Program-made: the position numbers and the translations under genes | Assembly (NCBI GenBank): GCA_030674185.1 | Contig: CM060307.1 | Coordinates: 47,676,181-47,740,180 of the forward strand | Reading direction: 5' to 3' | DNA from: Monoplex corrugatus | Taxonomy: Eukaryota; Mollusca; Gastropoda; Littorinimorpha; Ranellidae | DNA: 64,000 bases | In this document: positions 34,643 through 45,770 of the stretch, piece after piece | Numbering within the stretch: position 1 is the first letter of the stretch | Layout: every line of letters starts with the position of its first letter | The notes under the pieces: model-generated | Told to the model about the DNA's origin: nothing | What the model saw: the letters and a program-made list of their open reading frames with translations, nothing else | Database searches by the model: none

Positions 34643-35404
34643 CAATTGCACGTTTTGGACACAGTGATTTTAAACATTGCAACGGCTCTCAGGCAGTCCT
34701 GTTTCAACCCAAGGAGAAGAAATATTTTTGCTTCGCCGAAAATATTGACGTTGCTGGACAGTAAAGGCGGGGACATCCCGAGGACATCCACAACGGAGAG
34801 AAACGATGGAAATCAGGTATCTGCCTCTCGCCGACAGTTGTCAACACGACGATCTACAAACAGACCTCATGTCTATCCCTTCTTTTCTAATGATTAGACT
34901 TGACAAAGTGAATTGTATCCCTTAGCGTTTGATTCCGATCCGGACAGCGAAGGCAAAAACGTGTGATCCGACACAGGCGCCCGAGTCAAAAGTCTTGTTC
35001 TACCGGCTCTTGACATCGTCGTGTTTACCTTGCTCTTTTTATCCAGCTCTCCAGGCGCATGGAGGACAAACACGCCTCAGGGGGCTCTATCGCCTAACTG
35101 GAGAGGTCCAATTAATGGAATATAATGCACGTTCTGCCTTCAGATTTGCCAGCCCATCCGTAAGCCAGTTCTTCTTTCAAGTAGGCCAAATAAGAGAGGC
35201 AGCTTTTTTCGTTCTCACTGGAAGTGCTGCTATTGTCAACCTGGTTTGTTTCAATGCTCTGCGCTGTTACAAACTCACACGAAAGTTGGTGTGAGAATGG
35301 TCATGCCCCAGGCGAGGCCAAATCAGTCTTTTGGAAACAAATCATATCAAAAGTAAAAAAAAACAAAAAACAAACAAACCAAAAACGCCTGACTGTGTGT
35401 TTTT
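34643..35404. other. Unique sequence, no gene assigned
   Basis: A 121-codon plus frame (34929-35294) is unrecognised. Contains GGTCCAATTAATGGAATAT (about 35105-35123), a homeodomain-type site. It could be conserved non-coding sequence; this cannot be tested here. Confidence 0.3.
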
Positions 35405-35442
35405 GTTTTTTTTTTTTTTTTTTTTGGGGGGGGGGGGGGGGC
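35405..35442. repeat. Adjacent poly-T and poly-G runs
   Basis: About 20 T followed directly by about 17 G. Confidence 0.9.
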
Positions 35443-35739
35443 ACGATTCAGAACGTTTGTTAATAATTTAACTCAGTTCTTTACAACTTTCGGGGCGCGT
35501 CAAAGGAGGTTCTATATACGCTATGTTGTAAACCATTAGCTCAAAAAGTTGTTGGCAATTGTAACAACCGTTCGAGCATTTCTCTTGAAAGTCTGTGTGG
35601 CATTGGCCCCTCAGACAATATGCAGCCCGCGTTTTTCAACAATAGTCCACTTTACCCGAGACGACAAAACTTCATAATTCGGCTTTGTGGCTCTTGTGGA
35701 AGATCCTAATGGAATTGTTGTGTGGATTGCGCACTAGCA
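35443..35739. other. Unique spacer
   Basis: No recognised feature. Confidence 0.3.
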
Positions 35740-35830
35740 CGCATGCACGTACACACATAACAACATGCACGCACACACACACAGACACAAACACACACAT
35801 ATGTGCACACCCCCACCCACCCCACACAAA

Positions 35831-35862
<32 letters not shown>

Positions 35863-35989
35863 GCACACACACACAAACACACACACACACACGCATGAGC
35901 ACACACACACACCACCCCACCCACCCCACACACAAACACAAACACACACACACACACACACAAACACCCACACACACACAAAGACAAAC

Positions 35990-36034
<45 letters not shown>

Positions 36035-36085
36035 ACATACACACACACACATCAAATATTCTCTCTCACTCTCACTCTCTCTCTC
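35740..36085. repeat. CA-rich microsatellite
   Basis: CA runs with CCCA and AAACA interruptions, then CT at 36060-36085. Confidence 0.95.
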
Positions 36086-36099
36086 CTGTCTTACTGCCA

Positions 36100-36511
36100 A
36101 TTATGCTATTGGCATATAGAGCAAGCAATGAAGATTCTCCAATTCTGTCTGTTCTGGACCACCCTCTTTATAGTACCCCAAATATGTTTCAGGGTCTTAA
36201 GGTCTTCTGTCATTCTCGCCAGGTGTTCTATAGTCTACGTCTCTTAAGTCTTCCTGCTGGTGCCCGGTGAAGGCAGTCCAGATGATGTTATCATGTGTTC
36301 ATTCTGTCTCTATCGTCTTTTCATGATGATAGTGCCCATACTGTTTTGACTGCACTGGGCAAGCAGTAGTTGGTTGGAGACGGTGTTGGGCCAGATGACG
36401 GTTTCGTATGATTCTTCGGAGATTCTTTTTGTGGAAGGTTGATTAGCTTGGTAAGGTCGTTTCTGTCATCCCCCAGCATTCTGAGAAATAAATAGAGTGG
36501 AAAGGACAAAG
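36100..36511 (-). pseudogene. LINE ORF2 3' half, distal to the 26-bp array
   Basis: On minus, leaving the array, the frame reads RLYQSFVLSTL. Shifted frames then read SECWGMTE, NDLTKL, FHKKNLRRIIR, WPNTVSNQLLLAQC, TIIMKRR and finally EDLKTLKHIWGTIKRVVQNR. This is the order expected for the RT thumb and C-terminal region of a LINE ORF2. Several frameshifts and stops are present. Together with 38072-38270 it is one element split by the minisatellite. Confidence 0.8.
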
Positions 36512-38071
36512 CTCTGGTACAGTCTCAAAGGACACAGCTCTGGTACAGTCTCAAAGGACACCGCTCTGGTACAATCTCAAAGGACACCGCTCTGGTACAA
36601 TCTCAAAGGACACCGCTCGGGATACAATCTCAAAGGACACAGCTCTGGTACAATCTCAAAGGACACAGCTCTGATACAATCTCAAAGGACACAGCTCTGG
36701 TACAATCTCGAAGGAACACACTGTACAATCTCAAAAGACACAGCTCTGATACAATCTCAAAGGACACAGATCTGGTACAATCTCAAAGGACACAGCTCTG
36801 GTACAATCTCAAAGGACACAACTTGTACAATCTCAAAGGACACAGCTCTGGTACAATCTCAAAGGACACAACTCTGGTACAATCTCAAAGGACACAACTC
36901 TGGTACAATCTCAAAGGACACAGCTCTGATACAATCTCAAAGGACACAGATCTGGTACAATCTCAAAGGACACAGCTCTGGTACAATCTCAAAGGACACA
37001 GCTCTGGTACAATCTCAAAGGACACAGCTCTGATACAATCTCAAAGGACACAGCTCTGGTACAATCTCAAAGGACACAGCTCTGGTACAATCTCAAAGGA
37101 CACAGCTCTGGTACAATCTCAAAGGACACAGATCTGGTACAATCTCAAAGGACACAGCTCTGGTACATCTCAAAGGACGTAGCTCTGTACAATCTCAAAG
37201 GACACAGCTCTGGTACAATCTCAAAGGACACGCTCTGATACATTCTCAAAGGACACAGCTCTGGTACAATCTCAAAGGACACAACACTGGTACAATCTCA
37301 AAGGACACAGTTCTGGTACAGTTTCAAAGGACACAGCTCTGGTACAATCTCAAAGGACACCGCTCTGATACAATCTCAAAGGACACCGCTCTGATACAAT
37401 CTCAAAGGACACAGCACTGATACAATCTCAAAGGACACAGTTCTGGTACAGTTTCAAAGGACACAGCTCTGGTATAGTCTCAAAGGACACAACACTGGTA
37501 CAATCTTAACTCTGGTACAGTCTCAAAGGACTCAGCTCTGGTACAATCTCAAAGGACACAGCTCTAGTACAGTCTCAAAGGACACAGCTCTGGTACAATC
37601 TCAAAGGACACAGCTCTGGTACAATCTCAAAGGACACAGCTCTGGCACAGTCTCAAAGGACACAGCTCTGGTACAATCTCAAAGGACACAGCTCTGGTAC
37701 AATCTCAAAGGACACAGCTCTGGTAAAATCTCAAAGGACACAGATCTGGTACAATCTCAAAGGACACAGCTCTGGCACAGTCTCAAAGGACACAGCTCTG
37801 GTACAATCTCAAAGGACACAGCTCTGGTACATTCTCAAAGGACACAGCTCTGGTACAATCTCAAAGGGCACAGCTCAAGTACAGTCTCAAAGGACTCAGC
37901 TCTGGTACATTTTCAAAGGACACAGCTCTAATACAATATCAAAGGACACAGCATTGGTACAATCTCAAAGGATACAGCTCTAGTACAATCTCAAAGGATA
38001 CAGCTCTAGTACAATTTCAAAGGACACAGCTCTGGTACAATCTCAGAAGACACAGCTCTGGTACAATCTCA
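36501..38071. repeat. 26-bp minisatellite, about 60 copies, derived from LINE codons
   Basis: The plus-strand unit is CTCTGGTACAATCTCAAAGG plus ACACAG. Its minus reading is R-L-Y-Q-S-C-V-L, exactly the LINE peptide present at both edges (KLRLYQSCVF at the right, RLYQSFVLSTL at the left). Variants include CACAGTCTC, GATACAATC and short deletions. The period of 26 rotates the frame, so the long plus frames are not genes. Confidence 0.95.
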
Positions 38072-38270
38072 GCTTGGCATTCGTGCTGTACTGGAGGAGG
38101 GGGGACTTCCACACACTGTTCAACATTCTCAACATGTTTCTGGCTTTGTTGAGACAGCTCTTGATGTCACTGCCTGCTCTGTGTGTCGTGTTTGACAGTG
38201 CTGCTAAGATAAGTGAACTCTTCAGTTGTGGGTATGTCTGTTACATCTACTTGGACTGATGAGGGACTTA
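38072..38270 (-). pseudogene. LINE ORF2 segment, proximal to the 26-bp array
   Basis: Minus translation reads PTTEEFTYLSSTVKHDT, a frame change, then AGSDIKSCLNKARNMLRML, VWKS and YSTNAKLRLYQSCV. This is the classic 'YLGS..' to 'LYQSCV' region after the RT catalytic core. It continues directly into the minisatellite. Confidence 0.85.
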
Positions 38271-38324
38271 GAATATTCACTGCCATTACCGGTTTTCTCT
38301 CCACCGACCTTTAAAGTTTACTTG

Positions 38325-38890
38325 TTGGGTGTCCCCCGTTGCGATGCGGGGGGCTCTTTCAGTATGAATAATATCCTCACTTTCTGGAAATTTTGTGCAA
38401 GAAATTTCCTCATGTCTGTCACTCTCTTTGTTTCGCCCTTGCTCCTTTTGCTTTTTGTCATTTTTTCCTTTATAACTTCTGCCATGCCGGTCCATTCACC
38501 TGTATGTGTTCGATAAAGTCTCACATACTTTGTCTTAGGATTGATAATTGGGTACATGTATTATGTGCATTGTTGCCTCTCAAGAAACGTGTTGCTCAGA
38601 AGCATTGTCGGTAATTTAGGCCCGTTTTCATAAGTATGTTTTATTGTCTCTGGTCATGTTTACATTTGTATTCAGATTGTTTTTAATCCTCTGATGATAA
38701 CTTGGACGGAGTGGTCAACGCCAGGAACATATCCTTAGATTATGTGCGCGAATGCATTGATATGTGTATTTATTTTACTTTCCGGTTCTTTTTTTTTTCC
38801 TCTCCTGTGATGTATGGTGTACTTTTTGAAATGGCTATGGCCCTGAGACGGCTCTTCGCTGTCGGCTGGGCTTTAAGCAATGATAACAAT
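38325..38890 (+). mobile_element. Dispersed repeat family C, full-length copy
   Basis: Contains CACTCTCTTTGTTTCGC, GATTGATAATTGGGTACATG and ends CTGTCGGCTGGGCTTTAAGC. Confidence 0.8.
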
Positions 38891-39129
38891 AACTTGTTGT
38901 GTAAAGATGCTGAGGCGGGATGTTTTCTCCCGCATGTAAGCGTGGGAGATCAGTTGTCTGCAAAGTCAAGATCTTCCCGTCTTGAAAGAAGATTTTATCT
39001 GATGTCTCTTGATTTGTCTTCAGTGCATTGACTGGGGGGGGGGGGGGGGGGGGGTCTTTCTGTCATGTGAGACGAGTTTATACGGAATAGGTAGTTGTGC
39101 TCCTTTTTTGGGAGATAAGATACACAGAT
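38891..39129. other. Short spacer with poly-G run
   Basis: A run of about 18 G lies at 39032-39054. No gene seen. Confidence 0.4.
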
Positions 39130-39376
39130 ACACATGTCATTTACATGTAACCAAGATTATTCCAGTGATAGGCTGATACAATACCAGTATAAAATATAGA
39201 CTAGGCAAAACATAGGCTAGGTAGGGCCTCAGGACCTGGCCAGCTCATGGGTTTATGTGCAGGCTTAAGGTTAGTGCCATGATCACCGTACACATGGCAC
39301 CTATGACGTTAGTACATATGGAATTCGTTCCGAGCGCAGAGATGTCGTCTTGAGAAACTCAAACTGAAACTGAAAG
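39130..39376 (+). mobile_element. SINE-like family F, plus copy
   Basis: Starts ACATGTCATTTACATG, contains CAGGACCTGGCCAGCTCATG and ends in an AAACTGAAACTGAAA tail. Reverse match to 25373-25600. Confidence 0.8.
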
Positions 39377-39429
39377 TCATTTTTACGATCGCCCAGTCTA
39401 TGGCCCTGGCTTTCCTCTGCCAGCTGCAT

Positions 39430-39930
39430 CTTCTGCCTGACTCACAAGGTTATCCATGTAATGCCTGCTTATTTGGTCTTGCCATCGTCTTCACTACTCG
39501 GTCAGCTTCTTTGTATTGTCCTTGGTATCGCTCTTTTAAATCTCTCTGACTTGGCCCCCACGACTTTCTTCTTCAGGGCTCTCCTGTTTTCAGTGGCTCG
39601 CCAAGTGTCTGTTAAGATCCAGTCTTTTCTCCTCTTTGGCTTTGTTCCTTGGTGGGCTTCACTGGTTTGGAAGTATGTTGTTTTGATTTTCTCTCGGTTG
39701 GTGCTGACTTCATCTGGTTCTGGCTGTGTGGTCTTCAGTATTAACCAGACCTTGCAACTTGTTCTTCAGGAGTATGACAAACGCTATCTTCTCTCTGGGA
39801 TCGCGCATTTTCTCGGCAGCAAACTGTTGGTGTCCTATTTTTCCGCATCCAATCTCTCATTAGTTCCAGTAAATTGCTCTCTCCACTTCATTCTCGTTCT
39901 TTTTCGCTCTCTTTATCTTAAAAATAAATA
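39430..39930 (-). pseudogene. LINE ORF2 linker between endonuclease and RT (fragment)
   Basis: Minus translation gives IAFVILLKNKLQGLVNTED, REKIKTTYFQTSEA, RRKDWILTDTWRATENRRAL, KKKVVGAKSER and, in another frame, RYQGQYKEADRVVKTMARPN. This matches the pre-RT linker of RTE-like LINEs (W-x-x-IK-x-T-Y and ENRRALKKK patterns). Frameshifted, truncated on both sides. Confidence 0.75.
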
Positions 39931-40077
39931 AGAAAAAAAACGTCAAACCATATTTGATGATGGTGAACTGAAACCAGTCATATCTACGTAAAACAAAATC
40001 AGTGTATTGTACTTCTGTGCGAAACAAAAACAAAACAAAAGCAAAAAAAACAACAAAACAAAACAAAATATTCAAGA
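39666..40077. repeat. Direct repeat unit A, first copy
   Basis: Nearly identical to 40232-40650, including the LINE fragment, CGTCAAACCATATTTGATG and an A/C-rich tail of CAAAA repeats. Confidence 0.9.
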
Positions 40078-40080
40078 AGT

Positions 40081-40229
40081 TAAGCACACTCAACGAAGAC
40101 GGAGTATGCAGACTGTGCAGCAACATGCCACCTGCACAGTCTGGGCAAAACAACGTGCATACTCTCATACCGGAAAAACCAGAACGCTTAAATGAAGAAC
40201 AGTCATCTGACAAGTATTCAAGGTCATAG
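40081..40229. repeat. Inverted copy B' of the 40724-40868 segment
   Basis: Reverse complement of 40724-40868 over about 145 bases with few differences; contains the CTGTGCAG..CTGCACAG hairpin. Confidence 0.9.
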
Positions 40230-40231
40230 TT

Positions 40232-40650
40232 GGTTTGGAAGTATATTGTTTTGATTTGCTCTCGGTCGGTGCTGACTTCATCTGGTTCTGCTGTGTGTGG
40301 TCTTCAGTATTAACCAGACCTTGCAACTTGTTCTTCAGGAGTATGACAAACGCTATCTTCTCTCTGGGATCGCGCATTTTCTCGGCAGCAAACTGTTGGT
40401 GTCCTATTTTTCCGCATCCAATCTCTCATTAGTTCCAGTAAATTGCTCTCTCCACTTCATTCTCGTTCTTTTTCGCTCTCTTTATCTTAAAAATAAATAA
40501 GAAAACAAAAACGTCAAACCATATTTGATGATGGTGAACTGAAACCTGTCATATCTACGTAAAAAAATCAGTGTATTGTACTTCTGTGCGAAACAAAAAC
40601 AAAACAAAACCAAAAAAAAACAAAAAAACAAAAAAATTCAAGAAGTCAAG
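40232..40650. repeat. Direct repeat unit A, second copy
   Basis: Second copy of 39666-40077, beginning GGTTTGGAAGTATATTG. It carries the minus-strand LINE linker fragment KIAFVILLKNKLQGL again. Confidence 0.9.
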
Positions 40651-40723
40651 CCATTCTAAAAATGTTTCTTTTAACATCAAATTGTTTGAGAAAATCCAGA
40701 TTTTGTACTTCTCAAGGCTACTG

Positions 40724-40958
40724 TGACCTTGAATACTTGTCAGATGACTGTTCTTCATTTAAACGTTCTGGTTTTTCTGGTATGAGAGTATGCACGTTGT
40801 TTTGCCCACACTGTGCAGGTGGCATATTGCTGCACAGTCTGCATACTCCGTCTTCGTTGAGTGTGCGTGCTGGGTGTTTTCATGTTTCCTTAAGCCACTC
40901 AACACTGACATGACTTGCAAAATAATTAACGTGCATACTTGATGCCCTGCACGCGTAT
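40724..40958. mobile_element. SINE 3' body with hairpin (families D/G)
   Basis: Contains CTGTGCAGGTGGCATATTGC then TGCACAGTCTGCATAC (stem-loop) and CATGACTTGCAAAA-type sequence shared with 6420-6560, 53090-53165 and 54890-55030. Confidence 0.65.
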
Positions 40959-40964
40959 CATCAT

Positions 40965-41160
40965 CATGTGCCCTACCGCGTGGCGCCGGCGATCATGGCC
41001 CTCCACACCAATCTATCCCCTGCCGCTGCAAATACATCTCCCACCCTCTCACCCTGCAAGTCCATCCAATATTTTCTCCTGGGTCTACCTGGTGTTCTCT
41101 TTCGCTCCAGTTTTCCTGTTGTGACAGGTGCTCTAATTACCCTTTCCTCCTAATATGTCT
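40965..41160 (-). mobile_element. LINE family E, 3' coding fragment
   Basis: Starts (plus) ATCATCATCATGTGCCC, then the family sequence GGCGATCATGGCCCTCC and TCTACCTGGTGTTCTCTTTC. Minus orientation with a short GAT tail and internal deletions. Confidence 0.75.
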
Positions 41161-41161
41161 T

Positions 41162-41400
41162 ATAATAATAATAATAATAATAATTACAATATTTATATAG
41201 CGCAAAATCTTGATAAAATCAAATCTAAGCGCTGAAACAGACACACACACACACACGCACGCACACACATGCACGCACGCACACACACGCACGCACGCAC
41301 GCACACACACACACACACACGCACACGGCTATAAATGGGGAGAAATAATAAAAGCAATGGAAAATTATAGAGAGCATATTATATACAAGTCATCTATACA
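41162..41400 (-). mobile_element. CR1/L2-like LINE 3'UTR only (5'-truncated copy)
   Basis: On minus: AATATGCTCTCTATAATTTT, CCATTGCTTTTATTATTTCT, CCCCATTTATAGCC, a GT microsatellite, CAGCGCTTAGATTTGATTTT, GCGCTATATAAAT and a TTA tail. This matches the 3' ends of the LINE copies at 57675-58395 and 63850-64000. Confidence 0.85.
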
Positions 41401-41679
41401 CACCTCCACGTTTATACTTATGTTTCAACTTAACTCCCTAATGCTACCAATTTTGAAGAACAAGGTCTCCCAACAGTGTAAAAATCGCTACTCACAGTTC
41501 CGTAACTTAACTCCCATTATTTTCTGCAGATACTAAGAAATAATACAACAAAACTTCTACAAAACGTTTCGAAAATAATTAATTCATTACAAAAATATCT
41601 GCATAGTGAAGATGGTCTAGCTATAGTAGTGATAATATATTTTTTTTAATGTTGCCTATCTTTTCCTAATCTTCTGCAC
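41401..41679. other. AT-rich spacer
   Basis: No recognised feature. Confidence 0.35.
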
Positions 41680-41865
41680 GCGCATATGGAAGGGATTTAG
41701 GACCAACAGGTCAGCCCACATGCTGACTTTGGAGATCAGAAAATTCTCTACTCTTCACCCATCAGGTGGCATTATTCAGGCGGGATCGAACAACCGGCTC
41801 TCCCATTTTCAGTCTGACGTCTTACCCACTTGACTACTTACTGTGCCCGTAATCAGATAGTCAGA
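41680..41865 (-). mobile_element. tRNA-derived SINE, family G head
   Basis: Minus strand: AGTCAAGTGGGTAAGACGTC (A-box region) and GGTTGTTCGATCCCGCC (B box). Similar layout to 54890-55140. Confidence 0.65.
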
Positions 41866-42110
41866 CTTACATCGAGGATAACGAAATCCTTTTACAACAT
41901 TGAAAACAATGTAAATATTGTTAGAGACTCCTGATAACGTGCTGTTCAATCACCTGCTTCCGAAAGAATTGATTTTAGGCTTTTTTTTTTAATTCGTGTG
42001 ACTTGACCTGGGCATCATGCCTTCCAGACTTATGAATTCGTGATTCCTCAACGGTCGACACTTTTGGCCCAAATGTTGTAAACATCTATCTAGAAACAGC
42101 TAAGAAAATT
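41866..42110. other. Unique spacer
   Basis: No recognised feature. Confidence 0.3.
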
Positions 42111-42149
42111 TTGCCAACATATTATGCAACAGCCATACGAATATATACA

Positions 42150-42293
42150 CACGCACGCATGCGTGCACGTACATACACACACACACACAAATACATTATG
42201 GGGAATACATATACATACATACATACATATATAATACATAATATATATGTGTATATATATATATGTGTGTGTATATATATATATATATATACT

Positions 42294-42344
<51 letters not shown>

Positions 42345-42400
42345 ATATATTATATATATACAACATATATATATATACACACATATATATATATGAACAT
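42150..42400. repeat. CA / CATA / TA microsatellite
   Basis: CA, then ATAC tetranucleotides and several TA runs with CA interruptions. Extensive self-complementarity. Confidence 0.95.
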
Positions 42401-42513
42401 GTATAGCTTTTTCAGTCGTGACAGAAACTGAAATATAAAATTAATACTCCGGTTATACATATTCTAAATCATATCAACATACAGTTGAATTGCTGTTATT
42501 TGAAGAAAGGCAA

Positions 42514-42609
42514 CCTCTCTCACTCTCTCTCTCTCTCTCTTTCCCTATCTCTCTCTCTCAGTGTGTGTGTGTGTGTGTGTGTATGTGTTGTGTGTTTTGT
42601 GTGTGTGTG

Positions 42610-42707
<98 letters not shown>
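42514..42707. repeat. CT then GT microsatellite
   Basis: CT at 42514-42560 and GT from 42561 to 42706, nearly pure after 42610. Confidence 0.95.
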
Positions 42708-42708
<1 letters not shown>

Positions 42709-43391
42709 GAGATTATGTATGAGTATTAGTCGTTAGTGATTGGGATTTTTTTTGGAATTTTTGCATGGATCCATTAACAATGAGTAAACAACAACAATAA
42801 CAACTACAAGAACAACAATTACATGGAACAAATTCTGTCTCCCTGCAAGCTTTGTATCTCTGAAACATGAATCAGTTTAATTAACAACTTCGCGATAAAA
42901 GACGTTTGAAGCTGTTCGATTCTGTCCGGTGAGACAGTTCTCTTACACCCTTCAAAGAGGATCCCTCACCTCTTCACAACGGTACACTCGCGTGATGGTA
43001 GATATGAGTATATTATGCATAGAAGCGTCGTCTCTAAACGTTCTCCTTCACGTTTCAAAGAGCGGAGTGGCCCGACTGCCTTTCCTCTTTAACACTTCGG
43101 TACGGTAGATTTGTATTTAACGAACAGTCGCCAACGCACCACCGTGTGAGAGATAACAGATTCTATTCTCTGCCGGACAAATGCTGAACGTGCCCAAAAC
43201 ACTCCTTCAGGGACAGTTATTAGCAGCGGTCTCTCTTCTCATCTGCGCCAGTTTTCAGTCCATCTCATGTTCATTTTCTGATCCTTAGCGATTATCCCGA
43301 CATGAAAGGAGAGGGGGACTTTGCAGGTATCTCTTTGCAAGGAGTTAGGCGCTCTGGGCTCTGGGCTCGGGGCCGGCTAGTTAGAACTCAC
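42708..43391. other. Unique sequence flanking a candidate exon
   Basis: Non-repetitive. GC content rises toward 43350-43380. On the minus strand this is the intron downstream of the candidate exon at 43499-43392. Confidence 0.35.
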
Positions 43392-43499
43392 CTGCGTATT
43401 GTGTCCTCTTGGTGAAGTTGTTGCCGCTTCGGGCCGGCGGGCGCAGCCTGGCCAGTGAACTCGGTGTAAGACACAAGATGGCAAGCAGATATGAAAGCC
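43392..43499 (-). CDS. Candidate internal exon of an unknown gene
   Basis: Minus strand: a pyrimidine-rich acceptor (CATCCCTCTCTATCCATCCTCAG, with AG at 43501-43500) precedes 108 bases ending CGCAG|GTGAGTT (GT at 43391-43390). The exon is CpG- and GC-rich and its length is a multiple of three. All three frames are open. One reads LSYLLAILCLTPSSLARL, resembling a signal peptide; another reads EFTGQAAPAGPKRQQLHQED. Neither is recognised. It could equally be a non-coding exon. The neighbouring minus-strand gene at 12-13.5 kb has its own promoter, so a link is not supported. Confidence 0.35.
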
Positions 43500-43761
43500 C
43501 TGAGGATGGATAGAGAGGGATGGAAAAATGACAACTGATTTTGTTGTGACAAGAATCAAAGTAGCACAAGAGTCAGATAAGGCGAGCTTTTCATTGACAG
43601 TCCGTCTGTAGTTAGAAAGTTGGTCGTTTTCTCTGCTGTGTGTGTCGAATTCGCCAGGGTACGAACACTGGGTCAAACGGTACTTCAGAGTACCGTTGCA
43701 GCCAAAGCCTCAAGCACTAGGTGATGAAATGGACAGAACATCAAAGTTAGGCGTGTGCCCA
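43500..43761. other. Unique sequence upstream of the candidate exon
   Basis: Contains the acceptor's pyrimidine tract. Otherwise no feature. Confidence 0.3.
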
Positions 43762-43834
<73 letters not shown>

Positions 43835-43862
43835 GCACGCACACACACACACACAGTCTCTC

Positions 43863-43906
<44 letters not shown>

Positions 43907-43946
43907 CCTCTCTATCTCTCTATCTATCTATCTATCTGACTATCAA

Positions 43947-43993
<47 letters not shown>

Positions 43994-43995
43994 TG
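43762..43995. repeat. CA, GTCT and TATC microsatellites
   Basis: CA (43762-43855), CTGT and CTAT tetranucleotides (43858-43940), then CT (43955-43998). Confidence 0.95.
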
Positions 43996-44249
43996 TCTCA
44001 CTCATATTGCTTGGACTGGAACCGACATTTGGACATTATTCTCTCATAGCTTTAACTTGAACGGAAACTGCTAACGTGTTCAGGCCTATTAATATCATCA
44101 CGTCAAGATTCGTCTGTGTTAGACAAAAAGTTTGTAATCGTTTTTATTATAGAAACAAATTAGTACACGCATCTCCTAAAAGAAAGGGGGGAGGAAGGGG
44201 GGGGGGGAAGTAAGTATCGATGTTCAGATGAACCCTGAATAAATGAGAT
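43996..44249. other. Unique spacer
   Basis: Short G runs at 44186-44210. No gene seen. Confidence 0.3.
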
Positions 44250-44757
44250 GATAAAATTTCAATTTAAGCCAGAACTAAACATGCAGTCTCTCGATTTCAA
44301 ATCATTGAAAGGAACTTCCACTTTGAACACAACAGAACTAATACCACGCATTAATTACATTAAGAGGCAAGAACAAACCACAATCTTCCACCTGAGGACT
44401 GGACACTGTCGTCCACTCTGGCATATGTGCCGAGTGGGGCTGTCCCACTCGGTGAATGTCCATGCCAGACAGGATCACAGTCTCTAGAGCACGTTGTACA
44501 GTTTTGCCCACTGTTTAGACATAAAAGAAAAGAACCGTGGGGCAACTCCGGAAGAGCAGTTCTGGGGCAACAAACAGAACTTGATGAGAACCACATTCTT
44601 CATCCAGACCAGCATTTGAGGCACACAAAACAAACAACAACAACAACAACAAAACAGAAAACAAAAACAAATAAAAACAAAACAAAACAAAACAAAGCAA
44701 AACAAAACAACAACAACAGCAACAACAACATAAAACAACAACAGCAAAACCACTTTT
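44250..44757 (+). pseudogene. LINE ORF2 C-terminus (RNase H-type end) with CAA-rich tail
   Basis: Plus translation: RINYIKRQEQTTIFHLRTGH then CRPLWHMCRVGLSHS; a shifted frame gives GECPCQTGSQSLEHVVQFCP and LFRHKRK; a third gives EEQFWGNKQNLMRTTFFIQT. The pattern LRTGHCR..H..R.GLS..CPC....QS.EH..Q.CPL matches the C-terminal end of I/Jockey-group LINEs. At least two frameshifts. The A-rich CAACAA/AAAACA tail (44620-44755) fits a 3' end. Confidence 0.8.
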
Positions 44758-44904
44758 GAAAAATGTATACCGATTTCTTACTGATTTGCTCTTTTATACT
44801 CTGCCGAGTGTCAGCATTTCTGTATGAAACATTATCTGTTTGAAGCTTTTATTGAAGATTTTCACCCTTTTGACCTTGATCATTTACCAAAATCATTACC
44901 AGTA

Positions 44905-45770
44905 CTGAAAATAGGATGCCCCGCAAAGCTGCACAGCCTGATCAGATCATTCCACGACGACACGAAGGCAACCATCCATAACGAGAACAGCATTTGAACC
45001 ATTTGACATCAAAAATGGCGCCAAACAAGGCTGTGCCTTGCTCCCACCTGTTCGGCATCTTCTTCTCCATGCTCATGAAGTATGCCTTTGGGGCTGCAAA
45101 GGAAGGAGTGTACCTATGCACCAGATCCAACGGCCGACTCTTTAACGTCGCGAGACTGAATGCAAAGACAAAGGTGCGCGAGGCCATTATCAGAGACACA
45201 CAGACTGAGCAACAACTCCAGTGCCTCATAGTAAGATTATCCCAAGACACTAAAGACTTTAATCTAACAATCAGTCTGAAAAAGACAAATGTGCTGAGTC
45301 AAGACGTGGACGCTCCACCTGTCATTATCATCAACAACTACAAACTTGATGTCTCCACCAATTCACATACATCGAGTCCATCATCAGCAACAATCTGTCC
45401 CTCTATGGCAAGATCAGCAAGCGCAATGGTATGGCTGCAGCAACCCAAGGTTGACTTATTGCTCGCGTCTGGAAGAACCCAAAGCCGGTAAGTCGGGCCA
45501 AGATGGCCGTGTACAATGCCTGCATCATCAGCATTCTACTGTATCGCTGCGAAACATGTACAACATTTGCCAGACAAGAGCGAAAACTGAAGAGCTTTCT
45601 CTTGCGCTGCCTTCGCCCCATCTCGGCATCAAGTGGACAATATACCAAAAGCCACTGGAGCGCATCATGGAGTCGACGCCGACTGACGGAGGCCTACTAC
45701 TACTGTCAGTTCCAACTCTTTTTATCCCTGTCTTCCCGAAGCTTTGGCAGATTAAACTAAAAATAGCATA
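44905..45770 (+). pseudogene. RTE-like LINE reverse transcriptase fragment, degraded
   Basis: Plus translation: IGCPAKLHSLIRSFHDDTKA, an altered KNGAKQGCALLPP (family GVKQGCVLAPT), LFGIFFSMLMKYAFGAAKEG, VYLCTRSNGRLFNVARLNAK and TKVREAII, then LTISLKKTNVLSQ, a shifted FTYIESIISNNLSL, and AVYNACIISILLYRCETC. The region of the catalytic FADD box is deleted or scrambled. Same general family as the minus-strand copy at 48240-49945 but clearly diverged from it. Confidence 0.8.

Noticed and set aside
34929..35294. 121-codon plus frame as a gene
   Set aside because: No ATG-supported known product; composition resembles unique non-coding flank.
36497..37182. 178- and 119-codon plus frames in the 26-bp array
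   Set aside because: Frames rotate through the array because 26 is not a multiple of three; the informative reading is the minus-strand LINE peptide.
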